DNA of 64,000 bases from Polaribacter sp. BM10. Its GTDB lineage: Bacteria; Bacteroidota; Bacteroidia; Flavobacteriales; Flavobacteriaceae. The notes beneath the pieces are model-generated. The model worked only from the letters and a program-made list of their open reading frames with translations, was not told the origin of the DNA and ran no database searches. A program made the translations under genes and the position numbers. Shown in pieces: positions 17,404 to 27,118 of the stretch; within the stretch, counting starts at the first letter, position 1, and each line of letters begins with the position of its first letter. Location: NCBI RefSeq assembly GCF_002005425.1, contig NZ_CP019704.1, positions 868,001 through 932,000 of the forward strand, in the 5' to 3' direction.

Positions 17404-18539
17404 TATCTTAAAATTGATTTATAAAATGAAATATTATCTTCTAAAATACTATCAGAATCAAAACATTCTAAGATATGTTTCCTACTCTTTTCTATTAATT
17501 CTAATCTCTTTTTATGGTCTGAAAATAAATGAACTACTTTTTCACTAATATCTTCTTTAGAGTTGGGTTTAAAAAAGAGTACTGAATTAGAATTTCCTAC
17601 AATTTCATTAAAGGGTTTTATATTACTTGCTATAATTGCTTTTCCCATAGCCATTCCCTCAATTAAAGTTAACCCAAAAGATTCTGATATGGAGGGATAA
17701 ACGCATAATTGAGCTTCCTCTAATCTTTTAGGTAAATCCTTGTATGGAATACTACCTGTAAATTTTATATTGTGTTTATCTATGTCTTTTATTCTTTTCT
17801 TTAATAATCCTGTGTAAGAATTACCATTATTATCTACCCAATCTCTACCTATTATTTCTAAAACCACATTTGGATATTTCTTTTTTATAATTGGTATAGC
17901 ATCTATTAAACTATCTATTCCTTTCTTATAACAAACCGTTCCAACAAATAACAACTTGTACAAATGTTCTTTATTATAAGAACTCTTATAAAAAGGTTGT
18001 AAATCAATACTATTATAGATGGTAGTGTAAGTAAAGTTGTTTTTTAAAAGCCTTTTTGTCTTGTAGCCAACATAATTACTTACTGCTACAAAATTATCTG
18101 CTTTTTTAAAAGATATTTTTTCTTGATAAGCTTTCCAATTATTAACTTTTCTTTGCTCTTCAGATGCAAAAAAATGGTGCCCTCCATGTAACCTAATTAC
18201 TTTCTTATATGATGATTTGTAAGGAAAAAAAGCAAAATTCAATTCACTTCCTTCAATAATATCTATTTGTTTTTTTTTATGGATTTCTTTTATACATTTT
18301 AAAATTCTAATCTTATGATCGTAAAATTTTGCAAATTTCCATTTAGATATTTTTAACCTATAAACATCTATTTTATTAAGTTTATAAGTTTCATCTTCTT
18401 GAATATTATAAACTCCTAATACAGAAACCTTTATATTCTTTTCGGTCAATTGTTCTGCTAAAAACTTAATAAAAGTACCTATACCTCCATGGTCTTCATT
18501 TTTATAAGGATACTCATTTGTCAAAAAAAGAATATGCAT
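17403..18539 (-). CDS. Family 4 glycosyltransferase
   Basis: 378 residues. Seen: N-terminal LTNEYPYKNEDHGGIGTFI (glycine-rich acceptor loop), FVGTVCYKKGIDSLIDAIP, and donor motif SISESFGLTLIEGMAMGKA. Soluble, cytoplasmic face. An A9 run in the coding strand near position 18270 is a minor slippage risk. Confidence 0.92.
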   Translation of the reverse strand: MHILFLTNEYPYKNEDHGGIGTFIKFLAEQLTEKNIKVSVLGVYNIQEDETYKLNKIDVYRLKISKWKFAKFYDHKIRILKCIKEIHKKKQIDIIEGSELNFAFFPYKSSYKKVIRLHGGHHFFASEEQRKVNNWKAYQEKISFKKADNFVAVSNYVGYKTKRLLKNNFTYTTIYNSIDLQPFYKSSYNKEHLYKLLFVGTVCYKKGIDSLIDAIPIIKKKYPNVVLEIIGRDWVDNNGNSYTGLLKKRIKDIDKHNIKFTGSIPYKDLPKRLEEAQLCVYPSISESFGLTLIEGMAMGKAIIASNIKPFNEIVGNSNSVLFFKPNSKEDISEKVVHLFSDHKKRLELIEKSRKHILECFDSDSILEDNISFYKSILR

Positions 18540-18553
18540 TTTAAATAATAAAT

Positions 18554-19921
18554 TTAATTTGTAAGATTATTCACAATATTCTTAGAAATGTTATCACTAT
18601 CTAAATTTATAGTTTTTAACCATTCAGTACCTAAAGAATACTTTCGATTTATAGCTTCTTTAATAACAGAATAAATTTCTTCTTTAGAGTTTATCCAATA
18701 TACAGATTGTTTTGTAGGCATCGACTTAAAATGTTGAAATTTATATATGGTATCTACATCCCAATTAAAATCTTTAACTGTATTGTAATTTAAATATGCT
18801 GCAGGTTTATTAAAAAAAGCAAAATCATGAGCCATTGTAGACCCTAAATTAATAACAAAATCTGAATGAGCGCAAATATTTGTAAGTATTTTTATGTCTT
18901 CGTAATAAGGATATAAAGTTGTCCAATTTTTAGAATTATTACTCCATGCTGGTTCTATAGGAATAACTCTATCTACATATTTCTCTAAAATATTTTTATA
19001 TCTATCAGATGTGTCTACCGGGCATCTTCTGAATATAATTTGATACTCTTTTTCATGATCATTTTCCACTATGGCTTTACATATATCTTCTAAATAATTT
19101 GGATCATAAGGTGAGGTCATTAAATCATCACCAGAAAAACAAATTGTTTTCTTTTTTAAATCTAAATTATATTTTTCAAAGAAAACTTGTTTTGTTAAAA
19201 TGTTATTTTTGTCCTTGTAAAAATCAAACTGAGGTGTACCTGTAACTATAATTCTATCTTCATTTATTTCTGGGTAAAATAGTTTAATTTCTTCTTTCAT
19301 ATACTTAGACCAAACTAAATATTTATTTGTTTTAACAGTTAATCTAGCTTTTGGTATATTATCCCAAGAATAAATTACTCCTACTGTTTTTATTCCTAAT
19401 AAATTAGCAGCTTTAACTATAGGTATTGCTTTAATAGCTCTTTGATGAGTACAAAAAATAGTTTTTGGTTTTATTTTTTTTAAAAAATCTATTTCATTGT
19501 TTGAAAATTTTAGAGACAAGTTTTCGTATTTATTTTCTAACCATAAAATTCGAGAATATTTTTTACTACAAAAATTACCTAAAATTTGTACTAACTTATA
19601 AAAAAGCTTTTGTACACCTTTTTTATTATAATTCCAATTCTTTAAAATTGTAGTATTTTTTACTAATTGTGCGTTGTAGTTTAACCTAGCAAAAGCAATG
19701 GTTTCTCTAAAAAATTTATGTTTTATAGATTCTTTATAATTTTTAATTACTTTATCTTCAAAATCTATTTTATGTAGTTTTTTTACTTCATTTAGTGCAT
19801 TTTCATCTAAAGAATGATATACTATTACTTTATTTTTAGACCTTAATAGTAAAGGAATAATATCAGCAAACAAATAGTTTCTAATACCTACACCATCGGG
19901 AACAACAATTAAAATACTCAT
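18554..19921 (-). CDS. Putative GT-B-fold transferase of unknown specificity, beside neuA
   Basis: 455-residue protein that I cannot place in a named family. Seen: N-terminal VVPDGVGIRNYLFADI, a middle IFCTHQRAIKAIPIVKAA then GVIYSWDNIPKARLTV, YLVWSKYMKEEI, IVTGTPQFDFYKD, and a C-terminal NLGSTMAHDFAFFNKP. This order (acceptor-half Rossmann, linker, then a second Rossmann with a Gly-Ser-Thr turn and a late acidic/aromatic loop) resembles GT-B enzymes such as CDP-glycerol transferases and UDP-GlcNAc epimerase-fold proteins. It lies 6 bp after neuA on the transcript, so it is a fair candidate for the sialyltransferase (inference). Confidence 0.6.
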   Translation of the reverse strand: MSILIVVPDGVGIRNYLFADIIPLLLRSKNKVIVYHSLDENALNEVKKLHKIDFEDKVIKNYKESIKHKFFRETIAFARLNYNAQLVKNTTILKNWNYNKKGVQKLFYKLVQILGNFCSKKYSRILWLENKYENLSLKFSNNEIDFLKKIKPKTIFCTHQRAIKAIPIVKAANLLGIKTVGVIYSWDNIPKARLTVKTNKYLVWSKYMKEEIKLFYPEINEDRIIVTGTPQFDFYKDKNNILTKQVFFEKYNLDLKKKTICFSGDDLMTSPYDPNYLEDICKAIVENDHEKEYQIIFRRCPVDTSDRYKNILEKYVDRVIPIEPAWSNNSKNWTTLYPYYEDIKILTNICAHSDFVINLGSTMAHDFAFFNKPAAYLNYNTVKDFNWDVDTIYKFQHFKSMPTKQSVYWINSKEEIYSVIKEAINRKYSLGTEWLKTINLDSDNISKNIVNNLTN

Positions 19922-19927
19922 AAACTA

Positions 19928-20581
19928 TTATATTAAATCTTCTTTAGTATCTATATCTAAACTTTTTTGTTTGCTCATTTGGTAATCTAAAGTATTGTCT
20001 GTTATTAAAAGTTCTTTTTCAAGAAATTTCTTAGTTTTAATAATATAAATTGCTCCATTTGCTCTGAAAGTCTCGGGTAATATTTGCCTTGGACTAAAAG
20101 GAAAATCATTATTAATAATACCTTTTAAGAAACCATTTTTATCTAATTTAAAAGTCTTATACGGATGATGCTCTACATTACAAACACTAATTAAAGAATC
20201 TGCATTCTGTTTTTCTATTTTTTTAAAAGATGCATCAATATCTTTAGAATCTCTTAATGGAGATGTTGGTTGTAATAGAATAATGTAGTCATATTTTTTA
20301 TTTTGTAAACTATTTATAGCGTGTTTTAATACAGGTTCTGTTCTGGTTGAATCTTCTGCTAAATAGTTAGGTCTTTTTAATAGCAAAACATCTTTATTTT
20401 TTTTAGCAACTTCTAGAATTTCATCACTATCAGATGATACCAGGGTATCTGTTATATAATTAGACTGTAATGCGGCATCAATAGTCCATTGTATTAATGG
20501 CTTTCCTTTGAAATTAATAATATTTTTCATAGGAATCCCTTTAGACCCTCCTCTTGCTGGAATAATTGCCAATACTTTCAT
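19928..20581 (-). CDS. neuA: CMP-sialic acid synthetase (acylneuraminate cytidylyltransferase)
   Basis: Activates sialic acid with CTP. Seen in 217 residues: the nucleotide-binding start IIPARGGSKGIPMKNI, GKPLIQWTI, VSSDSDEIL, LLQPTSPLRDSKDID and the C-terminal DIDTKEDL that holds metal-ligand aspartates. Size equals the catalytic domain alone, without the esterase extension of E. coli NeuA. Position in a neuB-neuC-neuA series supports the assignment; a legionaminate-type cytidylyltransferase is the alternative. Confidence 0.88.
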   Translation of the reverse strand: MKVLAIIPARGGSKGIPMKNIINFKGKPLIQWTIDAALQSNYITDTLVSSDSDEILEVAKKNKDVLLLKRPNYLAEDSTRTEPVLKHAINSLQNKKYDYIILLQPTSPLRDSKDIDASFKKIEKQNADSLISVCNVEHHPYKTFKLDKNGFLKGIINNDFPFSPRQILPETFRANGAIYIIKTKKFLEKELLITDNTLDYQMSKQKSLDIDTKEDLI

Positions 20582-20582
20582 T

Positions 20583-21704
20583 CTATAAATCTTGAAATTG
20601 TTTTTGTCTACTTACTTTCCAGAAATTTTCTCTCTTAAGTAATTCTAAAAATAAATTATCACTTTCTCCATTTCCAAATTCTATATTTTCATTGTTTTTA
20701 CAACTATTTTCAATATTGTTTATTGCTTCTAATATTTGCTGCTTATTATTTGATACGTTTTTAACAGAAATAGCACTACCTCTATTATGTTGCCTAGTTC
20801 CTATGTCTATTGTAGGTATATTATAAAAAGGAGCTTCTCTTATACCTGCACTAGAATTACCAATTATAAATTGAGCCTTACTTAAAAGTTTTAAAAAATA
20901 CTCAAATCTTAAAGAAGGAAAAATTTTAAATCTGTTATTATTTTCGAGTCTTTGATATTCTTTTAATATTTCTTTAGTTCCTAAATCGTTATTAGGATAA
21001 ATAACAATATAGTTTTTTTTTGATGTTAGCAATGCATCTACAAAGGTGTTGGTTTGTTCTTTAATCTTATGATATTCTGTAGTTACTGGGTGAAACATTA
21101 CAATTGCGAACTCTTTAAAAGGTATTTCGTAATAATCTTTAACAACTTTTAAACTTGGTAAATTAGAAGGATTCATTAAATCTAAATCGGGAGAACCAAT
21201 AATATAAATAGAACTTTCTAATTCTCCCATTTGTATCAATCTTTTTTTAGCTTCTTCATTTGAAACTAAATGTAAGTGAGATAATTTACTCACAGAGTGA
21301 CGAATTAGCTCATCAATGGTACCTGAAATTTCTCCTCCTTCTATATGCGAAACTAAAATATTATTTAAACTACCAACAATTGCTCCTGCTAAAGCTTCTA
21401 CCCTATCTCCATGAACAACAATTAAATCTGGTTTTTGAATAGCTATATATTCAGAAAAACCTTGAATTGTTTTTGCTAATGTTCTATCCATAAACTCTGC
21501 GCCTGCATGGTTTTGAAAAGTAGCTATATTGGTAAAACCACTTTTATAAATTTCATTTACAGTAAGGCCATATTTTTCATCTAAATGCATTCCTGTAGCA
21601 AATATCTGCACGTCAAAATCTGTAGATTTTTGAGTAATTTTAATTAATGATTTAAGTTTCCCAAAATCTGCACGAGTTCCTGTTAAAAAAACTATCTTTT
21701 TCAT
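20583..21704 (-). CDS. neuC: UDP-GlcNAc 2-epimerase (hydrolysing), NeuC
   Basis: Produces ManNAc plus UDP from UDP-GlcNAc, the first committed step to Neu5Ac. Seen in 373 residues: TGTRADFGKLKSL, VVHGDRVEALAGA, HIEGGEISGTIDELIRHS, NSSAGIREAP. These are NeuC/hydrolysing-epimerase motifs rather than those of the non-hydrolysing WecB. Abuts the acetyltransferase gene upstream (0 nt) and is 1 nt from neuA. Confidence 0.92.
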   Translation of the reverse strand: MKKIVFLTGTRADFGKLKSLIKITQKSTDFDVQIFATGMHLDEKYGLTVNEIYKSGFTNIATFQNHAGAEFMDRTLAKTIQGFSEYIAIQKPDLIVVHGDRVEALAGAIVGSLNNILVSHIEGGEISGTIDELIRHSVSKLSHLHLVSNEEAKKRLIQMGELESSIYIIGSPDLDLMNPSNLPSLKVVKDYYEIPFKEFAIVMFHPVTTEYHKIKEQTNTFVDALLTSKKNYIVIYPNNDLGTKEILKEYQRLENNNRFKIFPSLRFEYFLKLLSKAQFIIGNSSAGIREAPFYNIPTIDIGTRQHNRGSAISVKNVSNNKQQILEAINNIENSCKNNENIEFGNGESDNLFLELLKRENFWKVSRQKQFQDL

Positions 21705-22307
21705 TTATTGTCTGTAAATAGTTTTAGTGTTTGTTATTGCAATTTTATCTTTTTCTACATCTTTATTTACAAGAGTATGAGCTCCAATAACAACGTTATC
21801 TGCAATTTTATTTTCTCCTATAATAGACGAGTTACAGTACATAACTACATTATTTCCTATGACATTACCTGTTCCTTTTCCATTAATTTTATGCCCAATT
21901 GTACATCCTTGATGAATTTTAAAACCTTTACCTATTTTATTTCTACTTCCAATAACGGTAGATTGCCCATGAACTATATAAAAACCTACATCTATTTTAT
22001 TATTAAAATAAATTTCACAAGAGCATAATTCTTTAAGTAACCAATGTACTTGAGGCATTAAATTATCTAGATGGTTATTATGTAATTCGTTACCTAATCG
22101 GTATAAAAAAATGGCTAATTCGTTATTATTATTAATTATCCTACATATAATTTCGTTTTCATTAATTTTTGGAAAATGATATTTTACATCTAAAATAGTA
22201 CTTTTTAAAGCTCTATTAACTATGTAATTAGGTATTAAAACTGGTTTAAAAACTTTTTTTTGAAGAAATGAAATAAAATTAATAATATCAGTCATTTTTA
22301 TATACAA
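21705..22307 (-). CDS. Hexapeptide-repeat acetyltransferase (CysE-like)
   Basis: 200-residue left-handed beta-helix acetyltransferase. Seen: an alpha-helical N-terminal part (about 1-95), then hexapeptide repeats with serine-acetyltransferase-like [18 protein letters not shown] and [18 protein letters not shown]. Because it sits inside the neu genes it may O-acetylate sialic acid (a NeuD/NeuO-like role) rather than serine; that is inference. Start overlaps the neuB end by 10 nt. Confidence 0.8.
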   Translation of the reverse strand: MYIKMTDIINFISFLQKKVFKPVLIPNYIVNRALKSTILDVKYHFPKINENEIICRIINNNNELAIFLYRLGNELHNNHLDNLMPQVHWLLKELCSCEIYFNNKIDVGFYIVHGQSTVIGSRNKIGKGFKIHQGCTIGHKINGKGTGNVIGNNVVMYCNSSIIGENKIADNVVIGAHTLVNKDVEKDKIAITNTKTIYRQ

Positions 22308-23344
22308 ATATCCTTTAGACTTAAATGCGTGTCATAATCAATATTTCTAATTGCTTTCTTTCCTAAAATAGAATTATAATCTTCAGCTAAAATTTCTCCT
22401 GTTCCAGGTCTTTTTACCCATAGATTATCTTTTGTAAAAGTCTCTCCTTTTTTAATTTCTTTTATTGCAACTACTGTAGCAAAAGCAAAATCTATAGTTA
22501 CCTGCTCTTCTTTAGCAGGTTCTTTGGTGCCTCCTCGCATTTGCCATATTAAATTACTTCCTGTAATTAATTCTTTACACTCGTTTTCATCCATAGAGCA
22601 AATAATATCGGGACCTGTTCTTTGCATATGGTCTGTAAAATGTCGTTCTAAGATAGAGGCTCCTAATGCAACTGCTCCAAAACAAGCATGATTAGTTATA
22701 GTATGATCTGAAAGTCCAAAAACATTATCTGGAAAATTATTAGACAATTCTTGCATTGCGCCAAAACGAACTAAATGCGGTGGTGTAGGATATAAATTTG
22801 TTGTATGTAACAATGCTAGAGGAACATTATTTTTTTTAAAAATAGCTACCGCTTTAGCTACACTTTCTATAGTGTTCATACCTGTACTTAAAATTACAGG
22901 TTTAGCAAAAGAGGCTATATGTTCTAATAATGGATAATTATTACATTCTCCAGAACCTATTTTATAGGCAGCAACATTCATTTTTTCTAACCTTTCAGCA
23001 GCAGCTCTAGAAAAAGGAGTCGATATAAAAATCATTCCTTTAGATTCTACATATTCTTTTAATTTAATTTCATCTTCTTCATCTAAAGCACAACGCTTCA
23101 TTATTTCATAAATAGAAACATCTGCATTACCTGGAATTACTTTTTTTGCAGCCCCACTCATTTCATCTTCTACAATATGAGTTTGATGTTTTACACACTC
23201 TGCACCAGCTCTGTAAGCTGCATCAACCATTTCTTTTGCTACTTTTAATGAACCTTCGTGATTAATTCCTATTTCTGCAATTACAAATGGTGGGTAATCT
23301 ATCCCTATTTTCCTTCCTTGTATTTCTATTAATGTATTATTCAA
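22298..23344 (-). CDS. neuB: N-acetylneuraminate synthase NeuB
   Basis: Condenses ManNAc with phosphoenolpyruvate to Neu5Ac. Seen in 348 residues: TIM-barrel start [68 protein letters not shown] then [10 protein letters not shown], and a C-terminal SAF/antifreeze-like domain (about 285-348) with [12 protein letters not shown]. From memory, the HFTD and GPDIxCSM stretch is that of Neu5Ac synthases, while pseudaminate/legionaminate synthases differ here. With NeuC and NeuA it completes the CMP-sialic acid route. Confidence 0.93.
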   Translation of the reverse strand: MNNTLIEIQGRKIGIDYPPFVIAEIGINHEGSLKVAKEMVDAAYRAGAECVKHQTHIVEDEMSGAAKKVIPGNADVSIYEIMKRCALDEEDEIKLKEYVESKGMIFISTPFSRAAAERLEKMNVAAYKIGSGECNNYPLLEHIASFAKPVILSTGMNTIESVAKAVAIFKKNNVPLALLHTTNLYPTPPHLVRFGAMQELSNNFPDNVFGLSDHTITNHACFGAVALGASILERHFTDHMQRTGPDIICSMDENECKELITGSNLIWQMRGGTKEPAKEEQVTIDFAFATVVAIKEIKKGETFTKDNLWVKRPGTGEILAEDYNSILGKKAIRNIDYDTHLSLKDICI

Positions 23345-23356
23345 ATTTAAGATCTT

Positions 23357-24430
23357 TTAAAGTATTGATTTTTTAAATTTTTCATCCCAATCTTTATAAC
23401 TCCATATTTTAGAAGCTTGTTCAATAGACAATTTTTTTAAATCTTCTTTATATGATTTTTTAAAAGCATTTACCCATTCCTTAACAATATTCGGCTTTTT
23501 TACAACAGTAATGTTATCTAGCCCCATAACAACCTCTGGTATTCCTCCATTTTTAGATGTTATTACTTTTACACCACATTTTATAGACTCTAGTAAAGAT
23601 AATCCAAAACCTTCTTGACATAGAGAAGTAAAAAAGTAATAATCTGATATTTGTAAATATTTAGCCATTTCATGATTTGAAATTCGACCAATATTAAAAA
23701 CATTTTTTTTGTTAATTTCAAGATTAGAACCTATTATAATAAACTTTACAGGTATATTTAATTTATTAATTTCGTCTATTATTTTAATAAAAATATGTAA
23801 CCCTTTTTTTCTTCTAGAATTAGACATCCAACATATTATTTGGTCATTAAAATTAAACCCCATTTTATGTTTTTGCTCACTTTTATTAACTCCTTGTAAA
23901 GGATAAAATATTAATGAATCAACACCATTTCCTATAACTTCTACCTCTGGAGTAAAAGTTTGATTTTTTTTAAGCGCATCTCTGTAACTTAAATCTGTTA
24001 AAAAAAGTATTTTATCAATTTTATTTAAAATCAGTTCGCTTAAATTTAGTCTAAAACCGTGAAAAGAAAAAATCAATTTTATTTCACATTTAAATTTGTT
24101 TTTTTCTAAAGCAATTGCTTCTAAGAGATGAGTATCATCTAAAACAACAATAGTCATTTTTTTTGTTTTTTTTGATAAGTTGGATATTGCAATCAAATAA
24201 TCTTTAGCCACCCAGTGCTTTAAGTTTAGATTTCTAACTTTTTTATTCCAGGTGATAAATTTTTTTTTTTGACAAAATATATTATTTGTCCCCTCTTTTT
24301 CAGGAGATAAAATATAATCAAAGAAATCTGGATTACTTGTAATAAACTTACTTAATCTAGTTGACCAACTACCAATAATGTTAGAAGGTAATCCTATGTT
24401 AGATATTAAAATACGTGTTTCTTTTAACAT
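23357..24430 (-). CDS. Family 4 glycosyltransferase with A11 tract
   Basis: 357 residues, GT-B. Seen: FSFHGFRLNLSELIL, NGVDSLIFYP, RRKKGLHIFIKII, and donor motif CQEGFGLSLLESIKCGVK then NGGIPEVV. Near codon 55 the coding strand carries eleven consecutive A (24260-24270), the longest homopolymer I found in the operon. Slippage there would switch the gene off after about 55 codons. Neighbours are 2 and 12 bp away. Confidence 0.9.
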   Translation of the reverse strand: MLKETRILISNIGLPSNIIGSWSTRLSKFITSNPDFFDYILSPEKEGTNNIFCQKKKFITWNKKVRNLNLKHWVAKDYLIAISNLSKKTKKMTIVVLDDTHLLEAIALEKNKFKCEIKLIFSFHGFRLNLSELILNKIDKILFLTDLSYRDALKKNQTFTPEVEVIGNGVDSLIFYPLQGVNKSEQKHKMGFNFNDQIICWMSNSRRKKGLHIFIKIIDEINKLNIPVKFIIIGSNLEINKKNVFNIGRISNHEMAKYLQISDYYFFTSLCQEGFGLSLLESIKCGVKVITSKNGGIPEVVMGLDNITVVKKPNIVKEWVNAFKKSYKEDLKKLSIEQASKIWSYKDWDEKFKKSIL

Positions 24431-24432
24431 AA

Positions 24433-25449
24433 TTAATAATCTGCTTTCATTCCTTTGTACGAAAAATATATTTTTTTTGCTTTATTAAACAAAATTTTAT
24501 GTAATATTTTACCTATAAAATAACCTTGTTTTTTAACATACTTTACACTCGAGAGAGATTTTAAAGGATTGTTTATAAAATTACTATTTTTAATCTTATC
24601 TAACTCTTCTATCATCCATTGCTCTTTGGTGTTTCCTAAATGGTATGCATAATTACCAGGTGTAGCTAGCCTAAGTAAATTAGCTTTATCATTGGGTATA
24701 TCAAAATAATCAGATTCACTACCACCAACAATTTTATGCATACAAACCTCATTAGGGCTTTTCTTAAAAACTTCTGCTCTAAAAGTGGCTACAAAATGAC
24801 CACAACCAATTACAGCATTAATATTGCCTTTACTAATTGTTAAATACTTACTTAAATGCTGTTTGTTATACATTTTTTTTCTTCCTATACTTTTTTGAAA
24901 ATTCTCTAATGCATCAGAATCCTGAACATCAGAAAATTTTAATTTACCTTTTGTTAAGGCATAATATATAGTGTTGTACATATATTCTGATCTATAGCCT
25001 AAGCTTGTAGGTACAGGAGAAACCATTCCTGCCTCTGGAAATACATCTATTATTTTTTCTACTTCTTTTTGCCAATTAGGTAAAAACATAACATCTGCGT
25101 CCGAAATAGATATTAAAGGTTCTAAATTACTTTTTACTGCTGCATAAATTGCATTTATTTTACCTAAATTAACTTTAGATTGCAGTAACTGATCTACTAA
25201 ATCGTTAGATTGATATATTTTATTTAAATAATCAACAACTTCAGAACAACAATTATTATTTATAAGAGTTACTCTGGTTTTAGAATGTATTGTTAATAAA
25301 AGAGATTCTAAACATAAAGCTAATATTTTTAAACCATCTTTAAAATAATTTTCTTCTAGGTTAGGTATATATACGGGTATAACAACCCTATGATATGATT
25401 CTATTTCTAAATTACTATTTTCTTTAGCAGGGTTATTTCCAATCCTCAT
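24433..25449 (-). CDS. GT-A (family 2-like) glycosyltransferase
   Basis: 338 residues. Seen: RVVIPVYIPN, LINNNCCSEVV, KVNLGKINAIYAAVKS, and a DxD-type SDADVMFLPNW (about residues 121-131), followed by GCGHFVATFRAEVF and a histidine in YAYHLGNT. The start of the domain is offset by about 25 residues compared with typical GT2. Soluble. Acceptor unknown. Confidence 0.82.
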   Translation of the reverse strand: MRIGNNPAKENSNLEIESYHRVVIPVYIPNLEENYFKDGLKILALCLESLLLTIHSKTRVTLINNNCCSEVVDYLNKIYQSNDLVDQLLQSKVNLGKINAIYAAVKSNLEPLISISDADVMFLPNWQKEVEKIIDVFPEAGMVSPVPTSLGYRSEYMYNTIYYALTKGKLKFSDVQDSDALENFQKSIGRKKMYNKQHLSKYLTISKGNINAVIGCGHFVATFRAEVFKKSPNEVCMHKIVGGSESDYFDIPNDKANLLRLATPGNYAYHLGNTKEQWMIEELDKIKNSNFINNPLKSLSSVKYVKKQGYFIGKILHKILFNKAKKIYFSYKGMKADY

Positions 25450-25461
25450 AGACCGTAATTT

Positions 25462-26187
25462 TTAGTGACTTAATGGATTTGTAGAAAAATTATCGCCTTT
25501 GGTAATAGTACCATAAACTTTCTGGTATCTTAGATTTCCTTTCAAATATATATTCCATTCTAATAAAATTTCTTTTTCGTAAGGCCTTTTTGTATCATCT
25601 AAAAATATACAGTAAGATTTAGATAACATTTCGTTAATCACAGGAATAGCCGTATATCTTACATAGTTAGACGTATCTGTACTAGGACCGTCTACTATTA
25701 CTAAATCAATCTTTTTTGTTAATGTGTTTATGTTTTTATTAACTTCATTTAAATCATACCAATATTCATTATTATATTTTTTATAGGTAACTTTATTATG
25801 TTTTGATAATTCGCTATGGACTAAATTAACAGATTCTGAACAATTATATTTTTCTAATTCTTTTGATATTATTTTTAACCATCCTTCATTATTATCAAAA
25901 CTTAAAATTTTGGTTTCTAAATTATTTATTTTTATAAACCTAGAAATAATGATTGTTGATATTCCTGAACCAAACTCTAAAATTTGTTTTCTGTCATTAA
26001 ACAAAATATCATTTAATATATGTAAAATGGTAAATGGATTTAAAGAAAAAGGTGTAAATGGTAAATAACTATATTCTGGAAATAATTTTAAAATAAATTG
26101 TAAGGCGTACGCATCATCATTACTTCTATGAATTTTATCAATTTCCTTAATGGTTTTTTTTAACTTTCTTAATTTATTTGATAACAT
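25462..26187 (-). CDS. Class I SAM-dependent methyltransferase-fold protein
   Basis: About 241 residues from ATG 26187; an upstream ATG at 26211 would add 8 residues and lengthen the overlap with the SDR gene from 14 to 38 nt. Seen: the SAM-binding glycine motif ILEFGSGISTIIISRF, an acidic strand end KILSFDNNEGW, and IDLVIVDGPSTDT, with FLDDTKRPYEKEIL near the end. Fold is clear, methyl acceptor is not. In this operon it could methylate the glycan or its cap (inference). Confidence 0.75.
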   Translation of the reverse strand: MLSNKLRKLKKTIKEIDKIHRSNDDAYALQFILKLFPEYSYLPFTPFSLNPFTILHILNDILFNDRKQILEFGSGISTIIISRFIKINNLETKILSFDNNEGWLKIISKELEKYNCSESVNLVHSELSKHNKVTYKKYNNEYWYDLNEVNKNINTLTKKIDLVIVDGPSTDTSNYVRYTAIPVINEMLSKSYCIFLDDTKRPYEKEILLEWNIYLKGNLRYQKVYGTITKGDNFSTNPLSH

Positions 26188-27118
26188 TTGTATTGTTTTT
26201 CTTAAAATCAATTAATTTAAGAATCCCTTCCTCTACAGAAACTAAGTCTCTTTGTAAAATTTCTTTCATCTTTTTAATATCAGGACATCTCCTGTTCATA
26301 TCTCCTTCTTTTAAGGCCGGTGCATGAACTATTTTTGATTTTGATTTTGTTAATTTAACAACTAACTCAGCTAACTTTTTTACCGTTAACTCTATATCAT
26401 TTCCAATATTAATAACGTCATTTTTTACTAAAGAGTTTTCATGTATTTTAATAATAGTGTCTATATTATCATCAATATAACAAAAAGTTCTTGTCTGTAA
26501 ACCATCTCCATAAAGGGTTATATTTTCATTTCTTAAAGCTAAGTCAATAAATTTTGGAACTACAAAATCATCACTTTGGTTTGGACCATAGGTATTAAAA
26601 AACCTAAAAATTGAATAATGTAAATTAAATTCTTGATGATAAGATTTTAAATAAGATTCTCCTAAATTTTTAACTATGGCATAAGGTAATTTTGAATTTA
26701 AAGGTGTTGTTTTTTCATTCTGAGGTATTTCAAAAGGTTCACCATAAACCTCTGAAGAAGAAGAAAAATAGACTCTGCTTACATTCGTGTTTTTACATAA
26801 TTTTAAAATATTGTCAAATCCTTTAATGTCTTCTAATACCCAAAGTGGGTTATTTAATGTTCTTTGTACACCTACTACTGCAGCAAAATGGAAAACATAA
26901 TTAAAATTATACCTAAAAAAAACTCCAGAAATATCATTGTAATCATTAACATTTCCTTTAATAAAAATTACATTTTCGTTATCTGGAACTTTGTTAAGAT
27001 CTCCTGTTAATAAATTATCAAAAACAATTATTTTGTTATTCTTATTCTCCGAAAGTTTTGCTACCAGAGAACTTCCAACGTTTCCTGCTCCTCCTGTAAC
27101 CAAAATATGTGTCATCAT
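26174..27118 (-). CDS. NAD-dependent nucleotide-sugar epimerase/dehydratase (extended SDR)
   Basis: 314 residues. Seen: Rossmann GGAGNVGSSLVAKL, FHFAAVVGVQRT, SSSSEVYGE (catalytic Ser/Thr strand), the YxxxK pair in PYAIVKNLGESY, FRFFNTYGPNQ and GDGLQTRTFCYIDD. Closest in feel to UDP-glucose 4-epimerases and UDP-glucuronate decarboxylases; which reaction cannot be settled. 4-nt overlap (ATGA) with the upstream GT2 gene. Confidence 0.88.
   Translation of the reverse strand: MMTHILVTGGAGNVGSSLVAKLSENKNNKIIVFDNLLTGDLNKVPDNENVIFIKGNVNDYNDISGVFFRYNFNYVFHFAAVVGVQRTLNNPLWVLEDIKGFDNILKLCKNTNVSRVYFSSSSEVYGEPFEIPQNEKTTPLNSKLPYAIVKNLGESYLKSYHQEFNLHYSIFRFFNTYGPNQSDDFVVPKFIDLALRNENITLYGDGLQTRTFCYIDDNIDTIIKIHENSLVKNDVINIGNDIELTVKKLAELVVKLTKSKSKIVHAPALKEGDMNRRCPDIKKMKEILQRDLVSVEEGILKLIDFKKNNTNVIK

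Noticed and set aside
18554..23344. Legionaminic or pseudaminic acid pathway instead of Neu5Ac
   Set aside because: No dehydratase/aminotransferase pair (PseB/PseC or LegB/LegC) in the operon, and NeuB carries the HFTD/GPDIxCSM form; a pathway completed elsewhere cannot be fully excluded.
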